DNA of 64,000 bases, taken from assembly GCF_003725995.1 (NCBI RefSeq), contig NZ_QIBX01000017.1:1-64000 (forward strand), written 5' to 3'. The position numbers and the translations under genes are program-made. Source of the stretch: Slackia equolifaciens. Lineage in GTDB: Bacteria > Actinomycetota > Coriobacteriia > Coriobacteriales > Eggerthellaceae. Shown in pieces: positions 9,447 through 18,675 of this stretch. A model generated the notes under the pieces. It did no database searches. It worked only from the letters and a program-made list of their open reading frames with translations, and had not been told where the DNA came from. The first letter of the stretch is position 1. Each line of letters starts with the position of its first letter.

Positions 9447-10124
9447 ATGATTATCGCTATCGACGGCCCTTCGGGGGCGGGAAAGTCCACGGTCGCCAAA
9501 GCGGCGGCGAAACAGCTCGGCTTCAACTGCCTTGATACGGGCGCGATGTACCGCGCCGTCGCCTGGTATGCCCTCGAGCACGGTCTGTCGCTCGACGACG
9601 AACCGGCTCTGGGCGAGGTGGCGCGTGTCAAGGAGATTTCGTTCGGGCACGTGGCCGGCGATCCTACGCCGCGCCGCGTGTTCATCGACGGCACGGAGGT
9701 GACCGACGCCATCCGTACCGCTCAGGTCGATCGTGCGGTAAGCTCCGTTTCCGCCCATCCCAGCGTGCGCGAGGCGCTCGTTGACCAGCAGCGCCGTATC
9801 GGCAACGCGGGCGATTACGTCGTGGAGGGCCGCGACATCGGAACCGTGGTGTTTCCGCAGGCCTCCGTCAAGGTGTTTCTCACGGCGAGCGACGAGGAGC
9901 GCGCGATGCGCCGCGTGCGCCAGAACGAAAGGCGCGGGGTGGGCTCCGTCGATTTCGACGAGGTGCTTGCCGACCTGCGTCGCCGCGATGAGGCCGATTC
10001 GAGCCGCGCGGCATCGCCTCTGGTCGCTGCCGAAGACGCGGTGAAGCTCGATTCGACCGGCTATACCGCCGACGAGATCATCGAGAGGATCGTTTCGCTC
10101 GCCAAAGAGGCGCGTGCTCTTTAA
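9447..10124 (+). CDS. cmk: Cytidylate kinase
   Basis: A 225-residue CMP/dCMP kinase of nucleotide metabolism. The P-loop DGPSGAGKST is at 5-14, LDTGAMYRAVA near 30-40 and GRDIGTVVFP near 128-137; all are Cmk signatures. ATG 9447 follows a GAAAGG site. The coding frame runs on upstream, but the P-loop position fixes the start. The stop lies 16 bases before the GTG of the acyltransferase. The cmk-plsC-ispH order is widely conserved in Gram-positive bacteria. Confidence 0.95.
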   Translation: MIIAIDGPSGAGKSTVAKAAAKQLGFNCLDTGAMYRAVAWYALEHGLSLDDEPALGEVARVKEISFGHVAGDPTPRRVFIDGTEVTDAIRTAQVDRAVSSVSAHPSVREALVDQQRRIGNAGDYVVEGRDIGTVVFPQASVKVFLTASDEERAMRRVRQNERRGVGSVDFDEVLADLRRRDEADSSRAASPLVAAEDAVKLDSTGYTADEIIERIVSLAKEARAL

Positions 10125-10140
10125 CGACAAGGAGAACCCC

Positions 10141-10956
10141 GTGTTCATGCCCTATGAGAAGATGTGGGATATGCCCATCAAGCCCGTGGTCGATCGCGAC
10201 GGCGCACCCGTCAAATCCATCACGCACTGGGTGGGCAATATCGTTTACGCGGTGGTCGCATTCGTGCTCAAGGTGGCGTTTCGCACCAAGACCATCGGCA
10301 AGGAAAAGCTTGACGCGGTGGCCTCACGCGGCGGCTGCCTCGTTGTGGGCAATCACGCCTCCTATCTCGACCCGGCGTTTCTATGGATCGCAGGAAGGCC
10401 GAAGCATTGGATTCGTTTCATGGCGCGCGACAACATGTTCGCAAACGCAGGCGGCTTGGCGGGTCAGATAATCTCGCGCGTGGGGGCGTTTCCCATCAAG
10501 CGCGCAAGCGCCGATCGCGTGGCTATCAAGCGTGCGGCCACCATGCTCAAACGCGGCGAGTGCGTGGGCATCTTCCCCGAGGGCACGCGTCGCGGTCGCG
10601 GCACGGCGAATCCCGAGCTCCACGGCGGTGCGGCATTCATCGCGCGCATGGGCAAAGCTCCTATCCTTCCTTGCACGGTGCGCAACGTGGATGCCATCAA
10701 GCATAAGGGCGAACGCGTGCATTTTCCTCAGGTGACCACGGTGTTTGGCGATCCGGTGTATCTGGAGGATTTCGATTTCCTCCCCAAGGAGGATCGCCTT
10801 GATGCTGCCATGTGGTATGTGATGAGGGAATGCTACGCGCTTTTGCGCGACGTGCCTCGCGAGCAGGTGGATATGGCGGAGCTGTTTCCCGACGCGCGCG
10901 ATTTTTCGAACGAGCTTGCCGGACGCAAGCTCTCCCGCGATGCGGCAAGCCTCTAG
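10141..10956 (+). CDS. plsC: 1-acyl-sn-glycerol-3-phosphate acyltransferase
   Basis: A 271-residue membrane-bound acyltransferase making phosphatidic acid. A hydrophobic stretch near 27-45 is followed by the catalytic HX4D motif NHASYLD (His72, Asp77) and the glycerol-phosphate-binding FPEGTR (about 144-149). GTG 10141 is chosen because AAGGAG ends 6 bases before it; ATG 10147 is the alternative. It works after PlsY (15.98 kb), so both acylation steps are encoded in this window. Confidence 0.9.
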   Translation: MFMPYEKMWDMPIKPVVDRDGAPVKSITHWVGNIVYAVVAFVLKVAFRTKTIGKEKLDAVASRGGCLVVGNHASYLDPAFLWIAGRPKHWIRFMARDNMFANAGGLAGQIISRVGAFPIKRASADRVAIKRAATMLKRGECVGIFPEGTRRGRGTANPELHGGAAFIARMGKAPILPCTVRNVDAIKHKGERVHFPQVTTVFGDPVYLEDFDFLPKEDRLDAAMWYVMRECYALLRDVPREQVDMAELFPDARDFSNELAGRKLSRDAASL

Positions 10957-10965
10957 GAGGGTTCC

Positions 10966-11793
10966 ATGAAGGTGATTCGAGCGAAGCATGCCGGCGTATG
11001 CTATGGGGTCGAGCGCGCCCTGGATATGGCGCAGGCCGCGATGATGGACGACGAGACCACATATACCTTGGGGCCGCTCATTCATAATCCCAAGGTGGTG
11101 GAGAAGCTCTCTGCTCATGGCGTTCAGGTGGCAAACGACGTGGACGATATCGATAGCGGCATCGTGGTCATCCGCAGCCACGGCGTGGAGCCCTCGGTGC
11201 TTGATTGTCTGAACGCGAAGGGCCTCACGGTTATCGATGCCACGTGCCCCCATGTGGCCAAGGCCCAGCGCGCGGCGGCCGAGCTGCGCGATTTGGGGGG
11301 TACCGTGCTCGTGATCGGACGCGCCGAACATCCCGAGGTGAGGGGCCTTTGCGGGCATGCGGGCAATGCCGCCGTGGTGGTGGCGGGCGTGGAGGAGATT
11401 CCCGCCGAGCTTTCGGAGCCCGTGGGAATCGTGGTGCAGACCACCGAGAGCAAGGAGAAGCTCGGCGCCGTGGTGGAGGCGCTTCGGTCGCGCGGCATCG
11501 AGCCGGTCGTGAAGAACACCGTGTGCTTCGCCACGCGCCAGCGTCAGGATTCTGCCGCGATGCTCGCCGAAGAGGTCGACGCCATCGTGGTGATCGGAGG
11601 CAAGAACTCCTCTAACACCACGCATCTTTTCGAGATCTGCAAGGCGCACTGCCCGCGCTCGTTTTTCGTGGAATCCGTCGATGAGCTGGATGCAGCGTGG
11701 TTCGACGGCTGCGAGACGGTAGGCGTGACGGCCGGCGCCTCTACCCCCGAAGACCAGATTGACGAAGTGGTTGATTATCTGGAAACCTTGTAA
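10966..11793 (+). CDS. ispH: 4-hydroxy-3-methylbut-2-enyl diphosphate reductase
   Basis: A 275-residue iron-sulfur enzyme, the last step of the MEP isoprenoid pathway. The three cluster cysteines are visible: Cys12 (AGVCYG), Cys94 (DATCPHV) and Cys187 (NTVCFATRQRQ); HGVEPS and the C-terminal GASTPEDQI are also typical. AGGAGG precedes ATG 10966 and overlaps the plsC stop region, so the two are co-transcribed. Isoprenoids from here supply the menaquinone side chain added by MenA. Confidence 0.95.
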   Translation: MKVIRAKHAGVCYGVERALDMAQAAMMDDETTYTLGPLIHNPKVVEKLSAHGVQVANDVDDIDSGIVVIRSHGVEPSVLDCLNAKGLTVIDATCPHVAKAQRAAAELRDLGGTVLVIGRAEHPEVRGLCGHAGNAAVVVAGVEEIPAELSEPVGIVVQTTESKEKLGAVVEALRSRGIEPVVKNTVCFATRQRQDSAAMLAEEVDAIVVIGGKNSSNTTHLFEICKAHCPRSFFVESVDELDAAWFDGCETVGVTAGASTPEDQIDEVVDYLETL

Positions 11794-11800
11794 AACCCTT

Positions 11801-11828
11801 TTGCATCCTGCTCCGGTCTTGGTATTAT
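11801..11828 (+). promoter_or_regulatory. Candidate sigma-70 promoter for the M23 peptidase gene
   Basis: TTGCAT (11801-11806), 16 bases, then TATTAT (11823-11828), in the gap between ispH and the M23 peptidase gene. This would give a leader of roughly 60 bases. It is a match by eye to the consensus only. Confidence 0.5.
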
Positions 11829-11896
11829 CGAGTGCGTTGCTTTGACTGCGCCGTTTTGCACGACGCGGCAAGAGAAGAAGCAGGAGCGAATACACT

Positions 11897-13129
11897 ATGA
11901 TCGAAACAGGCTCTCTACCTTGCGGCTGGACGCGCCGCAACTTTTTGAAGGCGTGCGGTGCCGCAGGAGCGCTTATGCTGTTCCCCTGGCTCGCCTACGC
12001 GAGCGAGGCGGACGACCTCGAGGCGAAGGCCGACGAGCTTGATGCCCAAGCCGAGGCCGCCCAGGCGCAAATGGATGAACTGTCCGCAAAGCTCGACGCT
12101 CTCGAGCAGCAGTTCAACGAGGCCCTTGCGCGCTACAACGAAGCAAACGATGCCCATGAGGCCGCGCTTGCCGCGATGGATGATGCGCAAGAGCGCATCG
12201 ATGCCGCCAAGGTGCGTATCGCCGAGACTCAGGATCAGCTGAGCAACCGCGCCGTCAATATGTATCGCGAGGGCAATCCCACGATGCTCGACGTGCTCTT
12301 TGGCTCCCAGTCTTTCGATGCCTTCGTCACCAACTTGGATGCTATGCATAAGATCGGCGAGCAAGACGCCGCCTTGGTTCAGGAGAGCAAGGACGCCAAG
12401 GCCGAGGCTGATGCCGCTTACGAGGAATACTCCAAGCAGGAGAAGCTCGCTGCCGAGGAGCTCGAGAACGCGCGTATCGCCAAGGAGGAGCTCGAGGCCG
12501 CTCAGGCGAGCTTGCAGGAGGAATATAACTCCATGAGCGATGAGGTGGCAGCCATTCGCGCCGAGGCCGAGCAGACGCGCATGAGCGCGGAGGAGGCTCG
12601 CCAGAAGGAGGAAGAGGCCAAGCGTGCCGCCCAGGAGGCGCTCGCTGCGGCGCAGTCTTCCTCAAGCGGATCGAGTGGGTCGAGCGGTGGTTCGTCTTCG
12701 GGCGGATCCACCTCCAACACTCCCTCCACTTCGGTGGACGGCTGGGTGAACCCGGCGCCTGGCACGTACATCACCAGCGGCTTCGGATGGCGCCCGTCCA
12801 TCGGCGACTACCATCAGGGCGTCGACTTGAGCTGCAGCTATGAGCCGGTGTACTGCATGGCCGACGGCACCGTGACCACGTCGGGGTGGTTCGGCACAGG
12901 CGGTATGGCGGTCACGGTGGACCACGGCGGCGGCATCGTGTCGTGGTACCTGCACAACAGCCAGCTGCTCGTGAGCGTTGGGCAGCAGGTGTCGGCCGGC
13001 CAGCAGATTTCCGTGTCGGGCAATACGGGCTTTTCCACCGGCGCCCACCTGCACTTCCAAATCAATGTGGGGTGCTCGAACGGCATCAACGGCACCGCCG
13101 TGAATCCCACCACCTATTTCAGCTGGTAG
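11897..13129 (+). CDS. Tat-exported M23 family metallopeptidase with long coiled coil
   Basis: A 410-residue cell-wall hydrolase. It begins with a twin-arginine signal (TRRNFLKACG, Arg13-Arg14, hydrophobic core, cleavage near AYA-SE at about 36), then a heptad-rich Ala/Glu/Lys coiled coil (about 38-250), a Ser/Gly linker (about 254-278) and a C-terminal LytM/M23 domain. The zinc ligands are complete: His306 and Asp310 in YHQGVD, and HLHF at 384-387. The layout is that of EnvC/RipA-like division hydrolases in which the coiled coil controls the catalytic domain. Tat export, rather than Sec, is unusual for this class. TatA is encoded at 48.9 kb. The substrate peptide bond is not known. Confidence 0.9.
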   Translation: MIETGSLPCGWTRRNFLKACGAAGALMLFPWLAYASEADDLEAKADELDAQAEAAQAQMDELSAKLDALEQQFNEALARYNEANDAHEAALAAMDDAQERIDAAKVRIAETQDQLSNRAVNMYREGNPTMLDVLFGSQSFDAFVTNLDAMHKIGEQDAALVQESKDAKAEADAAYEEYSKQEKLAAEELENARIAKEELEAAQASLQEEYNSMSDEVAAIRAEAEQTRMSAEEARQKEEEAKRAAQEALAAAQSSSSGSSGSSGGSSSGGSTSNTPSTSVDGWVNPAPGTYITSGFGWRPSIGDYHQGVDLSCSYEPVYCMADGTVTTSGWFGTGGMAVTVDHGGGIVSWYLHNSQLLVSVGQQVSAGQQISVSGNTGFSTGAHLHFQINVGCSNGINGTAVNPTTYFSW

Positions 13130-13146
13130 GGGCAGATTCGAATTTC

Positions 13147-13174
13147 GGGCGGCTCGCATGCGGGCCGCCTTTTT
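13147..13174 (+). terminator. Intrinsic terminator after M23 peptidase gene
   Basis: GGCGGC (13148-13153) pairs with GCCGCC (13164-13169) around a 10-base loop and is followed by TTTTT. It lies 18 bases after the M23 peptidase stop and before the DUF512 gene. Confidence 0.75.
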
Positions 13175-13225
13175 GCTGCATGACGAGGATTCATGCGTTT
13201 CGATTTCGGTTTGAGAGAGGCCACT

Positions 13226-14593
13226 ATGACCGCGACGTGCATACATGAATATCCGGGTAAACCCGCCCGCCCCGCCGCGCGTATCCTGGCGGTAGAGGAA
13301 GGCTCGCCCGCCGATGACGCGGGATTCACGCCCGGTTGTGTCATCACGGCCGTAGACGGCAATCCGCTTCGCGACATCCTTGATTGGCAATGGTACTCCG
13401 ATGGCGACGAGATCTCGCTTTCCTATATCGATACCGAGGGCGATTCCGGCGAGGTGGAGCTGTATCGAGAAGAGGGCGAAAGCTGGGGCATCACGTTCGA
13501 CGGGGCGCTGTTCGACGGGATTCGCACGTGCAGGAACGCCTGCGTGTTTTGCTTCATGCGCCAGCTGCCCAAAGAGGTGCGCGATTCCTTGGTTCTTCGC
13601 GACGACGACTGGCGTCTGAGCTTTCTGCAGGGCAACTTCGTCACGCTCACCAATCTCTCCGACGAAGACGCCGAGCTGATCATAGAGCGTCAGATTTCGC
13701 CTCTGCGCGTATCTTTGCATGCGGTTACGCCCGAGGTGCGTCAGAAGATGATCGGCAAGCATGCCCCGCACGGCATCGAGATGATGGAGAGGCTGCTTGC
13801 GGGCGGCATTGAGCTCCATGCGCAGATCGTGCTGGTGCCCGGCATGAACGACGGGGCAGAGTTGGCGCGCACGCTCGCCTGGGCGTACCTGCGCGAAGGC
13901 ATTCGCAATGTGGGCATCGTGCCGCTGGGCTTCACCAAGCATCAAACACGGTTCGAGAAGAGCTTCGATGCGCCGGAGGACGCGCTTGCGGTCATCGAGG
14001 CCGTCGAGCCGTTCCAGAAGCACGCTCAGGCTGAGCGCGGATATCCGTGGGTGTATCTCGCCGACGAATTCTATTGCAACGCCTACCCAGAAGGCGTGCT
14101 GGCGCATGTTCCCCCTACCGAGCATTACGGCGATTTCTCGATGTTCGAGGACGGCATCGGAATCGTGCGCACGCAGATGGACGAATGGGCGGCGTGCGTG
14201 GAGGCGCAGCATCGGCTTGCGTCCACGCTTACGGAGGAGAATGCTCTCGTGTACTATGTGCTGGGGGAGGCGCAGCGCGGCGTGACCGATGCGCTTCTGA
14301 AGGATTCCCCGCTCGATGGCCTTCTGGTGCCGCTGTTCGTAAAGAACGAGCACTTCGGCGGCAACGTGGACGTGACCGGGCTTCTGTGCGGCTCCGATGT
14401 GGCGCGGGCAATCCGGGGCGTGTCGGCTCATGATTTCGTCGTGGTGCCGCGCATCATGTTCAATTCCGATGGCGTGACGCTCGATGATATGACCGTGGAC
14501 GATATCAGGGATACGGCGGGAATGCCCGTTTGCGTGGTATCCTGTAGCGCGGCAGAATACCTGGCCGAAATCGAAGAGCTTGTGGCAGGGTAG
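13226..14593 (+). CDS. DUF512 family protein: PDZ domain plus Cx3CxxC iron-sulfur motif
   Basis: A 455-residue protein of the family typically found next to der. Residues about 10-75 form a PDZ-like domain (GSPADDAGFTPGCVITAVDG). A cysteine cluster CRNACVFC follows (Cys102, Cys106, Cys109) with the Cx3CxxC spacing of radical SAM enzymes, then the DUF512 C-terminal domain. The biochemical role of the family is not established; radical SAM chemistry is inferred from the motif only. ATG 13226 is chosen because GAGAGAGG ends 5 bases before it. The adjacent der gene is the conserved partner. Confidence 0.85.
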   Translation: MTATCIHEYPGKPARPAARILAVEEGSPADDAGFTPGCVITAVDGNPLRDILDWQWYSDGDEISLSYIDTEGDSGEVELYREEGESWGITFDGALFDGIRTCRNACVFCFMRQLPKEVRDSLVLRDDDWRLSFLQGNFVTLTNLSDEDAELIIERQISPLRVSLHAVTPEVRQKMIGKHAPHGIEMMERLLAGGIELHAQIVLVPGMNDGAELARTLAWAYLREGIRNVGIVPLGFTKHQTRFEKSFDAPEDALAVIEAVEPFQKHAQAERGYPWVYLADEFYCNAYPEGVLAHVPPTEHYGDFSMFEDGIGIVRTQMDEWAACVEAQHRLASTLTEENALVYYVLGEAQRGVTDALLKDSPLDGLLVPLFVKNEHFGGNVDVTGLLCGSDVARAIRGVSAHDFVVVPRIMFNSDGVTLDDMTVDDIRDTAGMPVCVVSCSAAEYLAEIEELVAG

Positions 14594-14659
14594 CGCCCGC
14601 CGTGCAGCGCCTATGGGGCAGGCCGGGCTCTTGTGGATAGACATGTAAGGAAAAAGACT

Positions 14660-15973
14660 ATGGCATTACCAATCGTTGCAGTGGTGGGGCGCCCTAATGT
14701 GGGCAAGTCCACCCTGGTCAACCGTATCGCGCAGGCGCAGGACGCCATCGTGCACGAGATGCGCGGCGTGACGCGCGACCGTTCTTACCATGAGGCGGAA
14801 TGGAACGGCATCCATTTCACCCTCATCGACACCGGCGGCATCGAGATGAGCGATGACGACGCGTTTCAGGGCTCTATCCGCAAGCAGGCGTTCATGGGCG
14901 CGGAGGAGGCCGATGTGGTCGTCTTTCTCGTGGACGGTCGCACCGGCATCGTTCCCGATGACGTGGAGGTCGCTCGTATTCTCAAGCGCGGGAAGGCTCC
15001 GGTCTTGCTGGCGGTGAACAAGCTTGATACCCCGGGCGTGGAAGATCCCATTTGGGAGTTCTACCAGCTTGGCTTGGGCGACCCTTTCCCGGTCTCCGCG
15101 GTGCATGGCAACGGTACGGGCGATTTGCTCGATGCCGTCGTCGACCACCTGCGCGGCATCGAGCACGAAGAGCCCGAGCCCGATGACGCGATCAACGTGG
15201 CCATCATCGGTCGTCCTAACGCGGGAAAAAGCTCGCTCACCAATCGTCTGATCGGCCAGGATCGCTCCATCGTGAGCGATGTGGCGGGCACCACGCGCGA
15301 CGCCATCGATACCGTGGTGGAGCACGAGGGCAAGCGCTATCGCATCGTGGACACCGCGGGCCTTCGCCGCAAAAGCCAGATCGACGAGGATGTGGAATAC
15401 TACGGCTTCGTGCGCGCGATGCGCGCCATCGATCGCGCCGATGTGGCGCTGCTGGTGATCGATGCCACGCTAGGCCTTACCGACCAGGACCAACGCGTGG
15501 CGGGCTATGCCGCCGAGCGCAATTGCGCGATAGTGGTGCTGCTCAACAAGCGTGACGCGGTGGAGAGCGGAGAGGTGCTGGAGGACTTGCGAGACCGCAT
15601 CGGCGACCGCATGATGTTCGTAGGATTTGCTCCTGTGATCAGCATCTCTGCGCTTACGGGCAAGGGCGTCTCCCGCATTTGGGGCGCGGTGGATACTGCC
15701 TTCGAGAACTATTCCAAGCGCGTGTCCACGAGCAAGCTCAACATTTGGCTGGAGGGCTTGCGCGAGTTCGGGCACACGGTGACCAAGGGCAAAAAGGTCC
15801 TGCGCCTGAAATACGCCACCCAGACGCGCACGTGCCCGCCCGAGTTCACGTTCTTCTGCAATCACCCCGAGATCGTCAACGACAACTTCGAGCGCTATCT
15901 CGAGAACCGCCTGCGTCAGGAGTTCGATTTCGCCGGCACGCCCATCAGGCTCAAGTTTAAGAGGAGGGACTAG
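14660..15973 (+). CDS. der: Ribosome biogenesis GTPase Der (EngA)
   Basis: A 437-residue double-GTPase that acts in 50S subunit assembly. Two G domains in tandem carry P-loops GRPNVGKST (about 10-18) and GRPNAGKSS (about 182-190), switch motifs DTGG and DTAG, and NKxD-type motifs; the C-terminal 90 residues form the KH-like domain. ATG 14660 starts MALPIVAVVG with TAAGGAAAA upstream. It is followed after 3 bases by plsY, whose AGGAGG site lies within the der end. Confidence 0.96.
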   Translation: MALPIVAVVGRPNVGKSTLVNRIAQAQDAIVHEMRGVTRDRSYHEAEWNGIHFTLIDTGGIEMSDDDAFQGSIRKQAFMGAEEADVVVFLVDGRTGIVPDDVEVARILKRGKAPVLLAVNKLDTPGVEDPIWEFYQLGLGDPFPVSAVHGNGTGDLLDAVVDHLRGIEHEEPEPDDAINVAIIGRPNAGKSSLTNRLIGQDRSIVSDVAGTTRDAIDTVVEHEGKRYRIVDTAGLRRKSQIDEDVEYYGFVRAMRAIDRADVALLVIDATLGLTDQDQRVAGYAAERNCAIVVLLNKRDAVESGEVLEDLRDRIGDRMMFVGFAPVISISALTGKGVSRIWGAVDTAFENYSKRVSTSKLNIWLEGLREFGHTVTKGKKVLRLKYATQTRTCPPEFTFFCNHPEIVNDNFERYLENRLRQEFDFAGTPIRLKFKRRD

Positions 15974-15976
15974 TTC

Positions 15977-16639
15977 ATGTCCTCCGTGCTTGTTCTGATC
16001 GGGGTTTTCATCATCTCGTTTCTTTTGGGGTCTATCCCGTGGGGTCTTATCATTTCGCGCGTGTTCTATCACACGGACATCCGCGAACATGGCTCCGGCA
16101 ATATTGGCACCACTAACGCCATGCGCACCATGGGCAAGGTTGGCGGGGGCGCCGTGTTCCTGCTGGATTTCGGCAAGGGCCTGCTTTCCGGCGTGGTGGC
16201 GATGCTCTCCCTGTGGTTCTTGGTTCCGGGCGGGGGGCTCGTGCCCGAGTCGGGCGTATCGTATGCGTTCATGCTTGCGGCGGCCACCACCGGCTGCACG
16301 TTGGGGCATATCTTCAGCCCCTGGCTTGGGTTTAAGGGCGGTAAGGGCATCGCCGTTGCCGTCGGCTGCCTGTTCATGTCGTTTGGGGTTATGGGCGCTT
16401 GCGTCGAGCTCGCGATATTCGCGGTGCTCGTCATTGCCACCCGGTATGTGTCGGTGGGCTCCATCGCCGCAGCCGGCGCCTGCCCGTTCATCGCATGCGT
16501 GATTTATTGGGGCGATTGGCCTGCTATCGCGTGCTTCACCTTGACCGCCCTGGTGGTCATCTGGGCGCATCGAGGCAATATAGAACGTTTGCGCGATGGC
16601 AACGAACGCCGTATCGGCGACAAGAAAGAAGAGGCGTAG
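15977..16639 (+). CDS. plsY: Acyl-phosphate:glycerol-3-phosphate acyltransferase
   Basis: A 220-residue integral membrane enzyme making lysophosphatidic acid from acyl-phosphate. The three cytoplasmic family motifs are present: LGSIPWG near 16-22, GSGNIGTTNAMRTMG near 40-54, and FKGGKGIAVAVG near 118-129. Several hydrophobic helices fill the length. AGGAGG lies 9 bases before ATG 15977. The der-plsY-gpsA order is conserved, linking phospholipid start-up steps. Confidence 0.94.
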   Translation: MSSVLVLIGVFIISFLLGSIPWGLIISRVFYHTDIREHGSGNIGTTNAMRTMGKVGGGAVFLLDFGKGLLSGVVAMLSLWFLVPGGGLVPESGVSYAFMLAAATTGCTLGHIFSPWLGFKGGKGIAVAVGCLFMSFGVMGACVELAIFAVLVIATRYVSVGSIAAAGACPFIACVIYWGDWPAIACFTLTALVVIWAHRGNIERLRDGNERRIGDKKEEA

Positions 16640-16833
16640 CGCACGATTCGTCTTTCGTCGCGCGTCGAATCGGGAAGTTGCGTGTTCGGCCGTTCGAGGA
16701 TGAGGCGTGCGTGCGTTCGGCAGCATTCGTTCGGGGTGTTCGCCGCGCTCTTCGTTCCGTGTTTTGAAGGCTTTACCTTGGCCGCTCGATCATAATCGGG
16801 CGGCCGTCATGTATCTGAGTGCGGAGGTTGGTC

Positions 16834-17829
16834 ATGAAGGTTTCAGTTATTGGCGCAGGCTCATGGGGAACCGCCATCGCGCATCTTCTGGGAAGCGCTG
16901 GCAATCGGGTCATGCTGTGGGCGCGAAAGCCCGAGGTGTGCGAGGGTATTAACGAGGGGCATCGAAACCCTCGCTATCTCGTGGATTCCCCGATCAGTGA
17001 GAACGTGAGGGCGTCCACAAGCCATGCCGAGGTGCTCGAGGGCGCCGAGGCCGTGGTGATAGTGACGCCTTCGAACACGATGCGCGAGACCGCGGTGGCC
17101 ATCCAGCCGTTCATAACGCCCGAGACCCCCATCGCCATCTGCTCGAAGGGCGTGGAGGAAGGCACAGGGCTTCTTCCTGCGGAGGTATTTGCCGAGGTGC
17201 TTGGCGGCATCGAGCGCATCGCTGCCATGACCGGGCCCAACCATGCGGAAGAGGTCATAAAACGCGTGCCCTCGGGCACGGTGGTGGCATCTCAGGGCGC
17301 CGAAACCGCGCGCGTGTTCCAGGAGCTCTTTGCCGCCGAATGGTTCCGTACGTATGTGAGCGACGACATCATTGGCGCAGAAATCTGCGCGGCATTCAAG
17401 AACGTGGTCGCCATTGCGGTGGGCGCATCCTACGGCATGGGATTCGGCGACAACACGGCAGCGCTTCTCATGACGCGCGGGTCGGCCGAAATGAGCCGGT
17501 TGGTTGAGGCGTGCGGCGGCCAGGCTATGACGTGCATGGGGCTCGCGGGCATGGGAGACATGATCGTTACATGCATGAGCGAGCATTCCCGTAACCGTAC
17601 GTTTGGCCATCGCTTGGCGCAGGGCACCACGTTGGACGAGTACCGCGCCGAGACGCATATGGTGGTAGAAGGAGCCTACGCGTGCCGTACGCTGCATACG
17701 CTCGCGACAAAGCACGGCGTGGATCTTCCCATTGCCGACAAGGTGCGTTCAATCGTATGGGATGACGTTCCTCCCGCGGATGTGGTGAGCGAGCTTCTTG
17801 GCCGCTCCCTCAAGCCTGAGTTCTATTGA
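16834..17829 (+). CDS. gpsA: Glycerol-3-phosphate dehydrogenase (NAD(P)+)
   Basis: A 331-residue soluble enzyme supplying sn-glycerol-3-phosphate to PlsY. The Rossmann motif VIGAGSWGTA is at 4-13, the block GPNHAEEV near 139-146, and the late AGMGDMIVTC plus SRNRTFG stretch (about 240-260) is typical. ATG 16834 is chosen because GGAGG lies 8 bases upstream; GTG 16819 is too far upstream of the Rossmann fold. Confidence 0.95.
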   Translation: MKVSVIGAGSWGTAIAHLLGSAGNRVMLWARKPEVCEGINEGHRNPRYLVDSPISENVRASTSHAEVLEGAEAVVIVTPSNTMRETAVAIQPFITPETPIAICSKGVEEGTGLLPAEVFAEVLGGIERIAAMTGPNHAEEVIKRVPSGTVVASQGAETARVFQELFAAEWFRTYVSDDIIGAEICAAFKNVVAIAVGASYGMGFGDNTAALLMTRGSAEMSRLVEACGGQAMTCMGLAGMGDMIVTCMSEHSRNRTFGHRLAQGTTLDEYRAETHMVVEGAYACRTLHTLATKHGVDLPIADKVRSIVWDDVPPADVVSELLGRSLKPEFY

Positions 17830-17840
17830 TGCGTATCGCA

Positions 17841-17874
17841 GAAGGGGCAGCCCGCAAGCTGCCCCTTCGTTTTG
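17841..17874. terminator. Intrinsic terminator between convergent gpsA and pyrE
   Basis: A perfect 10-bp stem, GAAGGGGCAG (17841-17850) with CTGCCCCTTC (17859-17868), 8-base loop, followed by GTTTT on the plus strand. It stops gpsA and may also act on the converging pyrE transcript, although the T-run is weaker in that direction. Confidence 0.75.
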
Positions 17875-17913
17875 GCCTATTGCACCCGTTGGCTGTTTTG
17901 CAGCCGGGCGTTC

Positions 17914-18594
17914 TTACTTCACTCCGTACTGCTCGTAGTAGGCGTCGATGGCGGCCTTGATTGCGTCGTCGATGACCACTTTGCCCTGGCATTCATGGTT
18001 GTGCAGATGCTCGGTCACTTCCGCCATGCTCACGATGGAGGCTACGGGGAAGCCGTACTTCTCTTGGACCTCCTGCTGAGCGGTCACTTTGCCGCCTTTT
18101 CCTACCTCCATGCGGTTGAGGCTTACGATGAGCCCCTTGATTTCTACGTTCGCGGCACCGGTGACGATGGGGTAGGTCTCGTCGATGGACTTGCCAGAGG
18201 TGGTCACGTCTTCCACCATTACCACGCGGTCTCCGTCGTGCAGCTCGGCACCCAACAGGTTGCCCGCATCGGCGCCGTGGTCTTTGACCTCCTTGCGGTT
18301 GGAGCAGTAGCGCACCTCTTTGCCGTAGAGGTCATGCATGGCGATGGCGGTGACCACGGAAAGGGGGATGCCCTTGTAGGCGGGTCCGAAAAGCACGTCG
18401 AAATCCAGTCCGAAGTTGTCATGAATCGCGCGAGCGTAATACTCGCCGAGCTTTTTGAGCTGGTATCCCGTCACATAGGCGCCTGCATTCATGAAAAACG
18501 GGCTTTTGCGCCCGCTTTTCAGCGTGAACTCGCCGAACTTGAGCACGTCGGATTCCACCATGAACTCGATGAATTCCTTCTTGTAATCCTCCAT
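17914..18594 (-). CDS. pyrE: Orotate phosphoribosyltransferase
   Basis: A 226-residue enzyme of pyrimidine synthesis that adds ribose-5-phosphate from PRPP to orotate. The PRPP-binding motif VVMVEDVTTSGKS is near 121-133 and the KSGRKSPFF block near 26-34. The gene stands alone, opposite to its left neighbour, with AAAGGA upstream of ATG 18594. The upstream 140 bases can form alternative hairpins (separate entry), suggesting leader-based regulation. Confidence 0.94.
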   Translation of the reverse strand: MEDYKKEFIEFMVESDVLKFGEFTLKSGRKSPFFMNAGAYVTGYQLKKLGEYYARAIHDNFGLDFDVLFGPAYKGIPLSVVTAIAMHDLYGKEVRYCSNRKEVKDHGADAGNLLGAELHDGDRVVMVEDVTTSGKSIDETYPIVTGAANVEIKGLIVSLNRMEVGKGGKVTAQQEVQEKYGFPVASIVSMAEVTEHLHNHECQGKVVIDDAIKAAIDAYYEQYGVK

Positions 18595-18675
18595 TGTCGG
18601 TCCTTTCTCTTTCTGCAGTTTCTGATTGCTGTGCGCTCAGAAAGGTGTCATGCGGACGGGTCGCGTTCCGGGCTG

